Position numbers and translations under genes: made by a program. Below are positions 1 to 6,215 of a stretch of DNA of 10,026 nucleotides, in pieces. The DNA comes from Thermoguttaceae bacterium. GTDB taxonomy: Bacteria > Planctomycetota > Planctomycetia > Pirellulales > Thermoguttaceae. The stretch is from the NCBI GenBank assembly GCA_017549085.1, contig JAFYVO010000354.1:1-10026 (forward strand), given 5' to 3'. Within the stretch, counting starts at the first letter, position 1; each line of letters begins with the position of its first letter. The notes below the pieces were generated by a model. That model made no database searches. It had not been told where the DNA came from and was given only the letters and a program-made list of their open reading frames with translations.

Positions 1-2
1 CC

Positions 3-386
3 CTGTGCGTTTGCGCGTTCGTTTTGGTCGGTTGCGGCCCGAAAGGCCCGAAAAAGGTCGCTGTCTCCGGCACGATCACCGTCGACGGCGAACCGATCGA
101 CGTCGGCGCCGTTAAGTTCGACTCGCTCGACGGCGGGATGTCGGACGGTTGCAAAATCAAAGACGGCAAATTCGAATGCGAAATGACGACCGGCGAAAAG
201 AAAGTGGTCGTTACCGCCGCGTCGAAAGTCGTCGGGCAATTCGAACCGGACCCGGTCTTGAACCCGGGCGTGATGGCCGATCAAGTCGAATCGATGGACT
301 TGACCGTCTTCAAGCAAGAGCAAAAGATCACGGTCGAAAAGAAGGGCCAAACCTTCGAAATCAATTACACGACCGACGCCGAATAA
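3..386 (+). CDS. Small planctomycete-type lipoprotein, 5' end cut off by the window
   Basis: The reading frame is already open at the left edge, so the true start lies outside the window; the TTG at 24 is inside the signal peptide and is not a credible start. The visible N-terminus is a hydrophobic run (CVCAFVLVGC) ending in a lipobox, L-V-G-C, with the cysteine codon at 33-35. This predicts lipid attachment and a periplasmic, membrane-anchored location. The mature part, about 117 residues, begins with a polar GPKGPKK linker and then VSGTITVDGEPIDVGAVKF, which matches the start of the small beta-sandwich (carboxypeptidase-regulatory or transthyretin-like) lipoproteins that occur in many copies in planctomycete genomes. 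Their function is unknown; surface or matrix roles are only guesses. The gene stands alone, with a strong terminator 28 bases after the stop. Codon use is strongly biased (GTC, GAC, AAG, ATC), as in well-expressed genes. I am confident of the lipoprotein call and less so of the fold. Confidence 0.85.
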   Translation: MCVCAFVLVGCGPKGPKKVAVSGTITVDGEPIDVGAVKFDSLDGGMSDGCKIKDGKFECEMTTGEKKVVVTAASKVVGQFEPDPVLNPGVMADQVESMDLTVFKQEQKITVEKKGQTFEINYTTDAE

Positions 387-414
387 GCCTCGCCGGGTAA
401 ATTCGACGAAAATG

Positions 415-456
415 AAAAAATCGACGCGGTTTTTCGGAGCCGCGTCGATTTTTTTT
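415..456 (+). terminator. Rho-independent terminator after the lipoprotein gene
   Basis: A perfect 9-bp GC-rich stem (TCGACGCGG at 421-429 with CCGCGTCGA at 440-448) encloses a 10-base loop. It is extended by an A-run at 415-420 pairing with the T-run. Eight T residues follow at 449-456. It lies 28 bases beyond the lipoprotein stop and is the strongest terminator in the window. It separates the lipoprotein from the cysS-holB block. Confidence 0.9.
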
Positions 457-532
457 CGACCGAGCGCAAGAAAAGACGGAATTTTTGGAAAATTTTCGCG
501 CTTTTCGCCTTTCGACGTTTTTTTCGCCCGCC

Positions 533-560
533 TTGAAAAATTAAATCGCCGATGTATGAT
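533..560 (+). promoter_or_regulatory. Predicted sigma-70-type promoter for cysS
   Basis: TTGAAA at 533-538 and TATGAT at 555-560 are separated by 16 bases, close to the housekeeping consensus. GATAAT at 558-563 is an overlapping alternative -10 box. The implied transcript starts near 567, giving a leader of about 60 bases before the cysS ATG. The site sits in an AT-rich island between the upstream terminator and cysS, which supports it. No T-box or other riboswitch could be recognised in the short leader. Confidence 0.55.
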
Positions 561-628
561 AATGTAAAGGAGCGCCGCGAGGTTCGCTCGATTAGACTAA
601 CGATAATCAACCCTCGAAAGTTTTGACG

Positions 629-2227
629 ATGATTCGAGTTTTCAACACGCTGACGCGCACGAAAGAAGAGTTCCAACCGACGACGCCGGGCAAGGTCGGC
701 ATGTACCTCTGCGGCCCGACCGTTTACAAACCGAGCCACATCGGCCATATGGTCGGCCCGGTCATCTTTGACGCGATCAAACGTTATTTGACCTATTCCG
801 GCTTCGAGACGACTTGGGTCGTCAACATCACCGACGTCGACGACAAACTGATCGCCGAGTCGCAAAAGCGCGGGATTCCGATGAGCGCCGTCGCCGACGA
901 AATGACCGCCGACTACAAGGCGAACCTCGCCGCGATGGGCGTCGACACGATCGATATTTTCCCGAAAGCGACCGACTACATCGGCGAAATCATCGACTTC
1001 ACCGCCGACCTGATCGCCAAGGGCTTCGCGTACGAGTCGGGGGGCGACGTCTACTTTGAAGTCGAAAAGTTCGCGGAATATGGGAAGCTGACGAACCGAA
1101 CGCTCGCGCAAATGACCGGCGACGGCGGCGGCACGGCGTCGCTGAAACGTTCGCCGTTCGACTTCGCGCTTTGGAAGTCGGCGAAACCGGAAGAACCGTC
1201 TTGGGACTCGCCTTGGGGGAAAGGCCGCCCGGGCTGGCACATCGAGTGCAGCGCGATGAGCTGCTCGATCCTCGGCGAAACGTTCGACGTTCACGGCGGC
1301 GGGCTCGACCTGCAGTTCCCGCACCACGAGAACGAAATCGCGCAAAGCGAAGCCCGCAACGGCAAACCGATGGCTAAGTACTGGATGCACAACGGTTTGA
1401 TGCAAGCGTCGAACGAAGTCGGCAAAGTCGGCGGTCGCAAAACTCGCGAAGCGGACGGGGCCGAAGACGGCGGCGCGAAAGAAGGCGACCTCGCGTCGCA
1501 AGAAGCCGGGAAGATCAGCAAGTCGAAGGGCGCGTCGGCGTTCCGCGACCTGTTGGCGAAGTTCCAACCGGAAAACATCCGTTTCTTCCTCCTCTCGAGT
1601 CACTACCGCCGCCCGATCGATTACAGCGAAGATCGTTTGCGCGAAGTCGGCAAGGGCCTCGAAGGTTTTTATCGCTATTTCAAGCGTTTTGAAGCGGTTA
1701 GCGGCGAATCGTTCTACTCGCTCGACGCGCCGAAGACCCGCGCCGAAGGGGACGCGTTCGAGAAATCGGAAGCCCTTTCCGGCGAGTTCGGCGACCAAAT
1801 CCGCGCGCTTCGGGCCAAGTTCCTCGACGCGATGGACGACGACTTCAACACCGGCGGCGGCGTCGGCGTTTTCTTCGACTTCCTGCGAACGCTGAACAAG
1901 TTCGTCGAAAGCGAAAAGCTCGAAACGAGCGCTCCGAACGACGCCGCGACGCAATCGGCTCGCGCGACGTTAAAGGCCGCGACGCAAGTCTTTAAGGAAA
2001 TGGCCGCGACGCTCGGTCTCTTCCGCGCTCCGATCGAAGAAGAAACGGCGCAAGACGATTCGCTCGTCGAACCGCTGATGACGCTCCTGATCGACCTGCG
2101 CCGCGCCGCGAAGAAAAACAAGGACTTCGCGACCGCCGACGAGATTCGCAACCGCTTGAAGGAACTCGGCGTTTCGCTCGAAGACCGTCCGGGCGGCGTC
2201 TGCGTTTGGACGCGCGAACGTTCTTGA
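629..2227 (+). CDS. cysS: Cysteinyl-tRNA synthetase
   Basis: This cytoplasmic class I aminoacyl-tRNA synthetase charges tRNA-Cys with cysteine using ATP. The protein has 532 residues from ATG 629; an in-frame TTG at 623 would add only two residues and sits too close to the upstream purine run. All the family signatures are present. The HIGH motif is at residues 37-40. The zinc ligands are Cys28, Cys207 (in WHIECSAMS), His232 and Glu236 (in FPHHENE), each at or two residues short of the E. coli position. The second ATP signature is KISKS at 295-299. A DDDFNT segment at 403-408 lies in the helical region before the C-terminal anticodon-binding part, and the protein ends with the usual GV-LED-PGG-W pattern. 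The oddity is an insert of about 30 residues (roughly 259-293, rich in Gly, Glu and Lys) just before KISKS, where E. coli has only a few residues. I recall similar inserts in other planctomycete enzymes. Codon use is strongly biased, fitting high expression. holB follows 96 bases later and may be cotranscribed. Confidence 0.97.
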   Translation: MIRVFNTLTRTKEEFQPTTPGKVGMYLCGPTVYKPSHIGHMVGPVIFDAIKRYLTYSGFETTWVVNITDVDDKLIAESQKRGIPMSAVADEMTADYKANLAAMGVDTIDIFPKATDYIGEIIDFTADLIAKGFAYESGGDVYFEVEKFAEYGKLTNRTLAQMTGDGGGTASLKRSPFDFALWKSAKPEEPSWDSPWGKGRPGWHIECSAMSCSILGETFDVHGGGLDLQFPHHENEIAQSEARNGKPMAKYWMHNGLMQASNEVGKVGGRKTREADGAEDGGAKEGDLASQEAGKISKSKGASAFRDLLAKFQPENIRFFLLSSHYRRPIDYSEDRLREVGKGLEGFYRYFKRFEAVSGESFYSLDAPKTRAEGDAFEKSEALSGEFGDQIRALRAKFLDAMDDDFNTGGGVGVFFDFLRTLNKFVESEKLETSAPNDAATQSARATLKAATQVFKEMAATLGLFRAPIEEETAQDDSLVEPLMTLLIDLRRAAKKNKDFATADEIRNRLKELGVSLEDRPGGVCVWTRERS

Positions 2228-2271
2228 GTTTGTTGTTGAAGTCGCGTCGTTTCGTTATTTAAGTTGGGCGG

Positions 2272-2290
2272 AACGACGCGGCGTCGTTTT
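2272..2290 (+). terminator. Weak hairpin with short T-run between cysS and holB
   Basis: AACGAC (2272-2277) and GTCGTT (2283-2288) form a 6-bp stem around a 5-base GCGGC loop, running into four T residues at 2287-2290, two of them inside the stem. It is too weak for a confident terminator. It could attenuate read-through from cysS into holB or be chance in this CGTCG-rich genome. Confidence 0.25.
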
Positions 2291-2309
2291 GCAATGCGGC
2301 GGCTTTTCC

Positions 2310-2315
2310 GGAGGA
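2310..2315 (+). promoter_or_regulatory. Shine-Dalgarno sequence that fixes the holB TTG start
   Basis: GGAGGA at 2310-2315 is followed after 8 bases by TTG at 2324. This is the best ribosome-binding site near the 5' end of holB. The earlier candidate starts, ATG 2294 and TTG 2264, have no comparable site in front. The protein from TTG 2324 begins (M)SWQGIFG, matching the start I expect for delta' proteins of planctomycetes. Confidence 0.75.
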
Positions 2316-2323
2316 AATCGGCT

Positions 2324-3514
2324 TTGAGTTGGCAAGGAATTTTCGGTTGCGACGAGATTGCGCTCCAATTTGCGCGAGCGAACCGACGCAAGCGGCTCGG
2401 CGGAAGTTTTCTTTTCGTCGGCCCGAACGGCGTCGGGAAGCGAACGTTCGCGTTCGCGTTGGCGAAGACGCTCCTTTGCCGCCGTCATTTCCCGAAACGG
2501 GGGGACGCCGCGCTCCTCGACGGCTGGAACGACGCGTCGCAAACCGACGACTCGCAAGAGTTTGACCGCGAGGCCGAACTTCTCCGCTTCCAACCTTGCG
2601 GCGAGTGCGAGAGCTGTCGCCAATTCGAGTTGCGACGCGACGTCGACGACGCGTTTATCCCGACGCATCCGGACTTCCATTACGTCTGCAAGCCGCCGGA
2701 TCGTTCCCTTTTGCCGCTGGAACTCCTTGTCGGCGATAAAGATAACCGAATGCGCGCCGGGCTCTGTTTCGAGCTGAACCAAACGGCGTATATGGGGGGC
2801 CGCAAGATCGCGGTGATCGACGACGCCGACTTTTTCAACCAAGAAGGGGCGAACGCGCTCTTGAAAACGTTGGAGGAGCCGCCGGCGAACTCGCTGATTA
2901 TCTTGATCGGAACGAGCGCGACGAAACAGCTCCCGACGATTCGGTCGCGTTGTCAAACCTTTAGATTTCAACCTCTTGCGACCGACGCGATCGCGCAAAT
3001 TTTGCTCGACCGAGGCCGCGTCGAAACGCCGGAGGAGGCCGATTCGGTCGCGCGGCGTTCGCGGGGTTCGCTCGTCGAAGCGGAAAAGGCGCTCGACCGC
3101 CCGTTCGCCGGGTTCCAACAGGAGCTTTTGCGCGAGTTGGCGAAGGAGCGTTTACACGCCGTCGACTTTGCGGCGCGTTTGAACGAGTTCGTCGAGGAGG
3201 CCGGGAAGGAGGCGCCGCCGCGCCGCCGACGTTTGCAGGCGACCCTTGCGACCGCGCTCGAATTTTATCGCGGGCTCGTCGCCGCGCTCGACGCGACGTC
3301 GCGAGGAGCGCAACCGGTTCGCGACGCGTCGGTCGTCGGGCCGTATCTCCGCGCCGCGCTTGAAATTGGGCGTTGGAACGTCGAGTCGGCGATCCGTTGC
3401 GCCGAACGAACGCTCGACGCGTTGGAGCAAATCGACCGCAACGCGAATCTTCCGTATATCGTCGAGGCTTGGCTGATCGAACTCGCCGCCGAAACGCGCC
3501 GCTTGGGACGTTAA
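2324..3514 (+). CDS. holB: DNA polymerase III delta' subunit (clamp loader)
   Basis: This is a subunit of the clamp-loader complex, an AAA+ protein that helps load the beta sliding clamp on DNA. The predicted protein is 396 residues from TTG 2324; ATG 2294 would give a form 10 residues longer. Motifs in order are: an intact P-loop GPNGVGKRT at 33-41; a zinc-module cysteine set at Cys52, Cys92, Cys95 and Cys98; Walker B VIDDAD at 164-169; the hallmark LKTLEEPP at 180-187; and the SRC arginine-finger motif at 208-210. The rest is a helical C-terminal domain, as in gamma/tau and delta'. The spacing between the first zinc cysteine and the CxxCxxC cluster is about 40 residues, compared with about 9 in E. 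coli, so this copy has a polar insert of about 30 residues there. The gene follows cysS by 96 bases on the same strand. tmk, a common neighbour of holB in other bacteria, is not in this window. A gamma/tau (DnaX) assignment is less likely because the protein is short and has no C-terminal extension. Confidence 0.93.
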   Translation: MSWQGIFGCDEIALQFARANRRKRLGGSFLFVGPNGVGKRTFAFALAKTLLCRRHFPKRGDAALLDGWNDASQTDDSQEFDREAELLRFQPCGECESCRQFELRRDVDDAFIPTHPDFHYVCKPPDRSLLPLELLVGDKDNRMRAGLCFELNQTAYMGGRKIAVIDDADFFNQEGANALLKTLEEPPANSLIILIGTSATKQLPTIRSRCQTFRFQPLATDAIAQILLDRGRVETPEEADSVARRSRGSLVEAEKALDRPFAGFQQELLRELAKERLHAVDFAARLNEFVEEAGKEAPPRRRRLQATLATALEFYRGLVAALDATSRGAQPVRDASVVGPYLRAALEIGRWNVESAIRCAERTLDALEQIDRNANLPYIVEAWLIELAAETRRLGR

Positions 3515-3834
3515 GTCGCGCTCTTATAACGGTTGCGTTGGCCGCCGCGCCGACGCTTGCTCCGGATCGCGCCGTCGAAACGTTGTCGGCGCAATCTCCG
3601 AATTTCTTGCGACGCCGCGTTTATCGAGCGTCGCAATTTCTTTTATTGACGCGGCTTGCGTCGGTTCTAAACTTGTTTGACGTTGTGTCGTCGGAGTCGA
3701 AATGGGAAGCGCGTCGGAACTTTTTTCGCCGAGACGTCGTCGAGGGAAGGCGATTCCGGCGAAAAAACGCCTTTCGGTTTGGGGACGTTTTGCGGTTTTC
3801 TTGCCGTTTTTTTCTGCAAAATCGCGTTTGCCGC
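3515..3834. other. Gene-poor stretch downstream of holB
   Basis: I find no supportable gene here. One + frame stays open from inside holB to 3984 and reads ALITVALAAAPTLAP near its start, but it has no ribosome-binding site and becomes arginine- and phenylalanine-rich. It also runs through the next promoter and the next gene's start, so I treat it as chance. A minor promoter-like pair, TTGACG (3646-3651) and TAAACT (3668-3673), has a 16-base spacer. A 6-bp stem, AAGGCG (3748-3753) with CGCCTT (3768-3773), is followed by only a few T residues. The T-rich composition after 3720 fits non-coding DNA. A small RNA cannot be excluded. Confidence 0.5.
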
Positions 3835-3863
3835 TTGGAATTTCGGCGCGAATCCTTTATAAT
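3835..3863 (+). promoter_or_regulatory. Strong predicted promoter for the secreted barrel protein gene
   Basis: TTGGAA at 3835-3840 and a perfect TATAAT at 3858-3863 are separated by exactly 17 bases. This is the best sigma-70-type promoter in the window. Transcription should start near 3870, giving a leader of about 77 bases before ATG 3947. Within that leader I see no clear hairpin or operator. Confidence 0.75.
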
Positions 3864-3946
3864 TGACGGAAAGTTCCCGACCGTCGGACGCGCGGCTTTC
3901 GTTGCGTTCGTCGGCGGTCGACCCCTTTTGAACGAAAGTCGGATTG

Positions 3947-6079
3947 ATGAGACAAAAAAACGGTTTTTTACTCGGCGTCGTTAAGTCGTTAAGCGTCGCG
4001 GTTTGCGGCGTCGCGACGTTCGTCGCTTCGAGCGTTGTTTTCGCTTGGGATTCGAAAGATTTCGTCGTCGAAAAGGACGGCGTTTACTCGATTTGCTTGA
4101 AGAACGCGGCGGGCGACGTCGCGCTTCGTTCCCCGGCGGAGGGGCTTTGGTCCGTCGCGACCGCTTGGGAAAACGGCGCGCCATCCGGTTGGAAACATAT
4201 ACAAGCCAAGGAGTTGCGAACGTTCGGCGACGCGACGATTCTGACCGGCGAACTCGAACTCGACGGCGGCAAGCTCTCCGTCCGCGACGTTTACTCGCTC
4301 GAAAACGGTCTCCTAAAGTGCGTTCGTCGCTTCGATTACGTCGGTGAGAAAGACTGGAACGACGCGACCCTTTCCGTTCGCTTCGAAGCGCTCGGCGAGC
4401 GGCTCCCGGCGTTCCTCCCGGGAATCGTCTATTACGGGAACCCGTCCGGCGCGAAAAACACCCCGAACGGCGTCGCGCGGTACTTCGCAAACCCCGGCGA
4501 ATTCGCGATTTTCGAAGAACACCGTTTCCCGGAACCGTTCGTCTGCCTTGAAAACGCCCCGGCGAAGACCGGCGTCGCGCTTTACACCCGTCCGACCCCG
4601 GCGCTCCGCGGCTCCGTGCAAGACCAATGGTGGTCGGCGGGCGTTCGCGCGACGGCGGAAGACGTGTCGGAACTCGTTTTGTACAGCGGGTTTATCGGTT
4701 ACAACGGTCAAAACTCCGTCGCGAAAGCGCTCCAAGCCCGTCCGATGGAATACCCGAAGGCGACCCTGCGCGTCATCCCGAAAACGACGATCGAAAAGAC
4801 GTTTTACCTCGACGTTTGGGCGATCGAGCGCGAAGGAACGGCGTTCCAAAAGCCGGTCGAAAAAGCGATCGAGTTGTTCCAACCCTTTTATTGCGAAGAC
4901 CTTCCGACGAACGAGTTTATCTTGAAGAGCAAGTTCGAGTTCGCGAAGTCGCGCTGGTTCGAGGGCGAAGTCGACGGTAAAAAGTTCGCCGGTTTCAATA
5001 TGTACCCGGACTTTATGAAGCCGCGCATCGTAACCGGTTGGTGCGGTCAAGCCGACTCCTTAGGCTTTGCGTTTCAAGAACTTGAAGACGTTTTGGTCGC
5101 GCTTTACCCGGAAGAGGAACGCGACGCGAACCGCGCTTGGATTCGCGACGTCGTGCAACGCTCGCTCGACTTCCTCTCGACGTCGCCGGTAACCGAAGCC
5201 GGTTTCTCCGTTGAATTTGAGCCGTCGAACGCGACGTGGCGCAACGTCAGCGACCCGGTTTCGATGGGCCAATGTATGTACAACTTCGCGAAGGCGATCG
5301 AGTCGGCGCGCGAAAACAAAATTTACGATACGTCGCGCTGGGAAACGTTCCTGAAAGCGGCGGCGCTCTCCGCGGCGAATCGCGTCCTGAAAGACGATTG
5401 GAAACCGCGTTCGACCGCCGAAGGTTTTTACGTCGCGCCGTTGATTCTGTCGTATAAACTCTTTGGCGACGAGGTTTACAAACAAGCCGCCGAAAAGGCC
5501 GCCGCGACGTTCGCCGACCGCCACCTTTCGATGCGCGAACCGTATTGGGGCGGAACGCTCGACGCGAAGTGCGAAGACAAAGAGGGCGCTTGGGCCGCGT
5601 TCCAAGGCTTTTTGACGATGTACGACGTGTTGGGCGAAGAAAAATATCTCGCGTGGGCCGAACACGCCGCCGACGTATGTATCAGTTATTTAATGGTTTG
5701 GGACGTGCCGCTTCCGCCCGGTCGAATGAGCGACTTCCAATTCAAAACGCGCGGCTGGACGGTCGTGTCGGCGCAAAACCAACATATCGACGTGTACGGC
5801 GTCCTCTTCGCGCCGGAAATTAAACGACTCGGAACTCTTTTAGGTAAAACGAGTTACGAGCGCGTCGCCGAGCCGATGTTCCGCAGTTGCGGCCAACTGA
5901 TCGACGCGTTTGGCAGCCAAGGCGAGCAACTCCAACATACGAACTTCGCGCAACAGGGCGATATGTCGGACGTCCTGAAACTTCGCGGCGGTTACTCCGA
6001 AAGTTGGACCGTTTTCTGGATTACGACCCACTTCCTCAACGCCGCGGCGCGCTTCGAGCAAGCGAAAACGGTTGAATGA
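3947..6079 (+). CDS. Secreted protein resembling (alpha/alpha)-barrel carbohydrate-active enzymes
   Basis: The protein has 710 residues from ATG 3947; an in-frame TTG at 3944 is less likely. Residues 1-33 form a Sec signal peptide (basic start, hydrophobic core, VFA at 31-33), so the protein is exported. Residues about 34-290 look beta-rich, and about 300-705 are helical with recurring aromatic and Gly motifs, the layout of six-hairpin glycosidase-like enzymes with an N-terminal beta-sandwich. Conserved-looking patches are WCGQADSLGFAF (from W365), CEDKEGAWAAF (Cys542, Glu546, Trp549) and SAQNQHIDVYG (Gln610, His613, Asp615, Tyr617). Acidic residues in the last two patches are candidate catalytic groups, but I could not place the protein in a named glycoside hydrolase or lyase family, so the substrate is unknown. 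It has its own strong promoter. The next gene, 136 bases downstream on the same strand, encodes a Tat-exported phosphoesterase. A non-enzymatic surface protein remains possible. Export is well supported; the fold is moderate and the reaction is not assigned. Confidence 0.7.
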   Translation: MRQKNGFLLGVVKSLSVAVCGVATFVASSVVFAWDSKDFVVEKDGVYSICLKNAAGDVALRSPAEGLWSVATAWENGAPSGWKHIQAKELRTFGDATILTGELELDGGKLSVRDVYSLENGLLKCVRRFDYVGEKDWNDATLSVRFEALGERLPAFLPGIVYYGNPSGAKNTPNGVARYFANPGEFAIFEEHRFPEPFVCLENAPAKTGVALYTRPTPALRGSVQDQWWSAGVRATAEDVSELVLYSGFIGYNGQNSVAKALQARPMEYPKATLRVIPKTTIEKTFYLDVWAIEREGTAFQKPVEKAIELFQPFYCEDLPTNEFILKSKFEFAKSRWFEGEVDGKKFAGFNMYPDFMKPRIVTGWCGQADSLGFAFQELEDVLVALYPEEERDANRAWIRDVVQRSLDFLSTSPVTEAGFSVEFEPSNATWRNVSDPVSMGQCMYNFAKAIESARENKIYDTSRWETFLKAAALSAANRVLKDDWKPRSTAEGFYVAPLILSYKLFGDEVYKQAAEKAAATFADRHLSMREPYWGGTLDAKCEDKEGAWAAFQGFLTMYDVLGEEKYLAWAEHAADVCISYLMVWDVPLPPGRMSDFQFKTRGWTVVSAQNQHIDVYGVLFAPEIKRLGTLLGKTSYERVAEPMFRSCGQLIDAFGSQGEQLQHTNFAQQGDMSDVLKLRGGYSESWTVFWITTHFLNAAARFEQAKTVE

Positions 6080-6090
6080 CGTCGTGTAAG

Positions 6091-6118
6091 ACGTTTGCGA
6101 TTTTGACGCTGCAAACGT
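6091..6118. repeat. Perfect 8-bp inverted repeat just after the barrel protein gene
   Basis: ACGTTTGC (6091-6098) and GCAAACGT (6111-6118) are exact inverted copies 12 bases apart, beginning 12 bases after the upstream stop. No T-run follows, so it is not a standard terminator. It could be an mRNA 3'-end stem or a binding site for a dimeric regulator. The flanks (TAAG before, TTGTAAAA after) do not extend the symmetry. Confidence 0.6.
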
Positions 6119-6164
6119 TGTAAAACGGCTGATTGCAAGTTGCGTGAAAAGGCGGCGTCGAACG

Positions 6165-6193
6165 TTTGGCGTTGCGTCGCCTTCAACGCCAAA
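6165..6193. repeat. Perfect 10-bp stem-loop upstream of the phosphoesterase ribosome-binding site
   Basis: TTTGGCGTTG (6165-6174) and CAACGCCAAA (6184-6193) pair perfectly around a 9-base loop. The structure ends 22 bases before ATG 6216 and 8 bases before the AAGGAAGG ribosome-binding site. No T-run follows on either strand, so a terminator is unlikely. A leader hairpin affecting RNA stability or translation, or an operator, would fit the position. Confidence 0.6.
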
Positions 6194-6215
6194 ATAACGA
6201 AAAGGAAGGGAAACG

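Noticed and set aside
365..1954. A 529-residue minus-strand open frame opposite cysS
   Set aside because: It is fully explained by the absence of TTA, CTA and TCA codons in cysS. Its product is Arg-, Val- and Phe-rich without domains, and the real gene on the other strand has every family motif.
2264..2323. An upstream N-terminal extension of holB from TTG 2264 or ATG 2294
   Set aside because: Neither has a ribosome-binding site, and both add an Arg-rich segment not expected in delta'. TTG 2324 has GGAGGA at ideal spacing.
2255..3118. A 287-residue minus-strand open frame opposite holB
   Set aside because: It has no recognisable domain and lies wholly over a gene with clear clamp-loader motifs.
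3373..3984. A + frame of 203 codons overlapping the end of holB, with a signal-like ALITVALAAAPTLAP stretch
   Set aside because: It has no ribosome-binding site, overlaps holB and then the promoter and start of the next gene, and drifts into an Arg/Phe-rich sequence. Chance open frames of this length are common here.
6103..6126. TTGACG and TAAAAC as a promoter for the phosphoesterase gene
   Set aside because: The spacer is only 12 bases, too short for a sigma-70 promoter, and the pair overlaps the inverted repeat.
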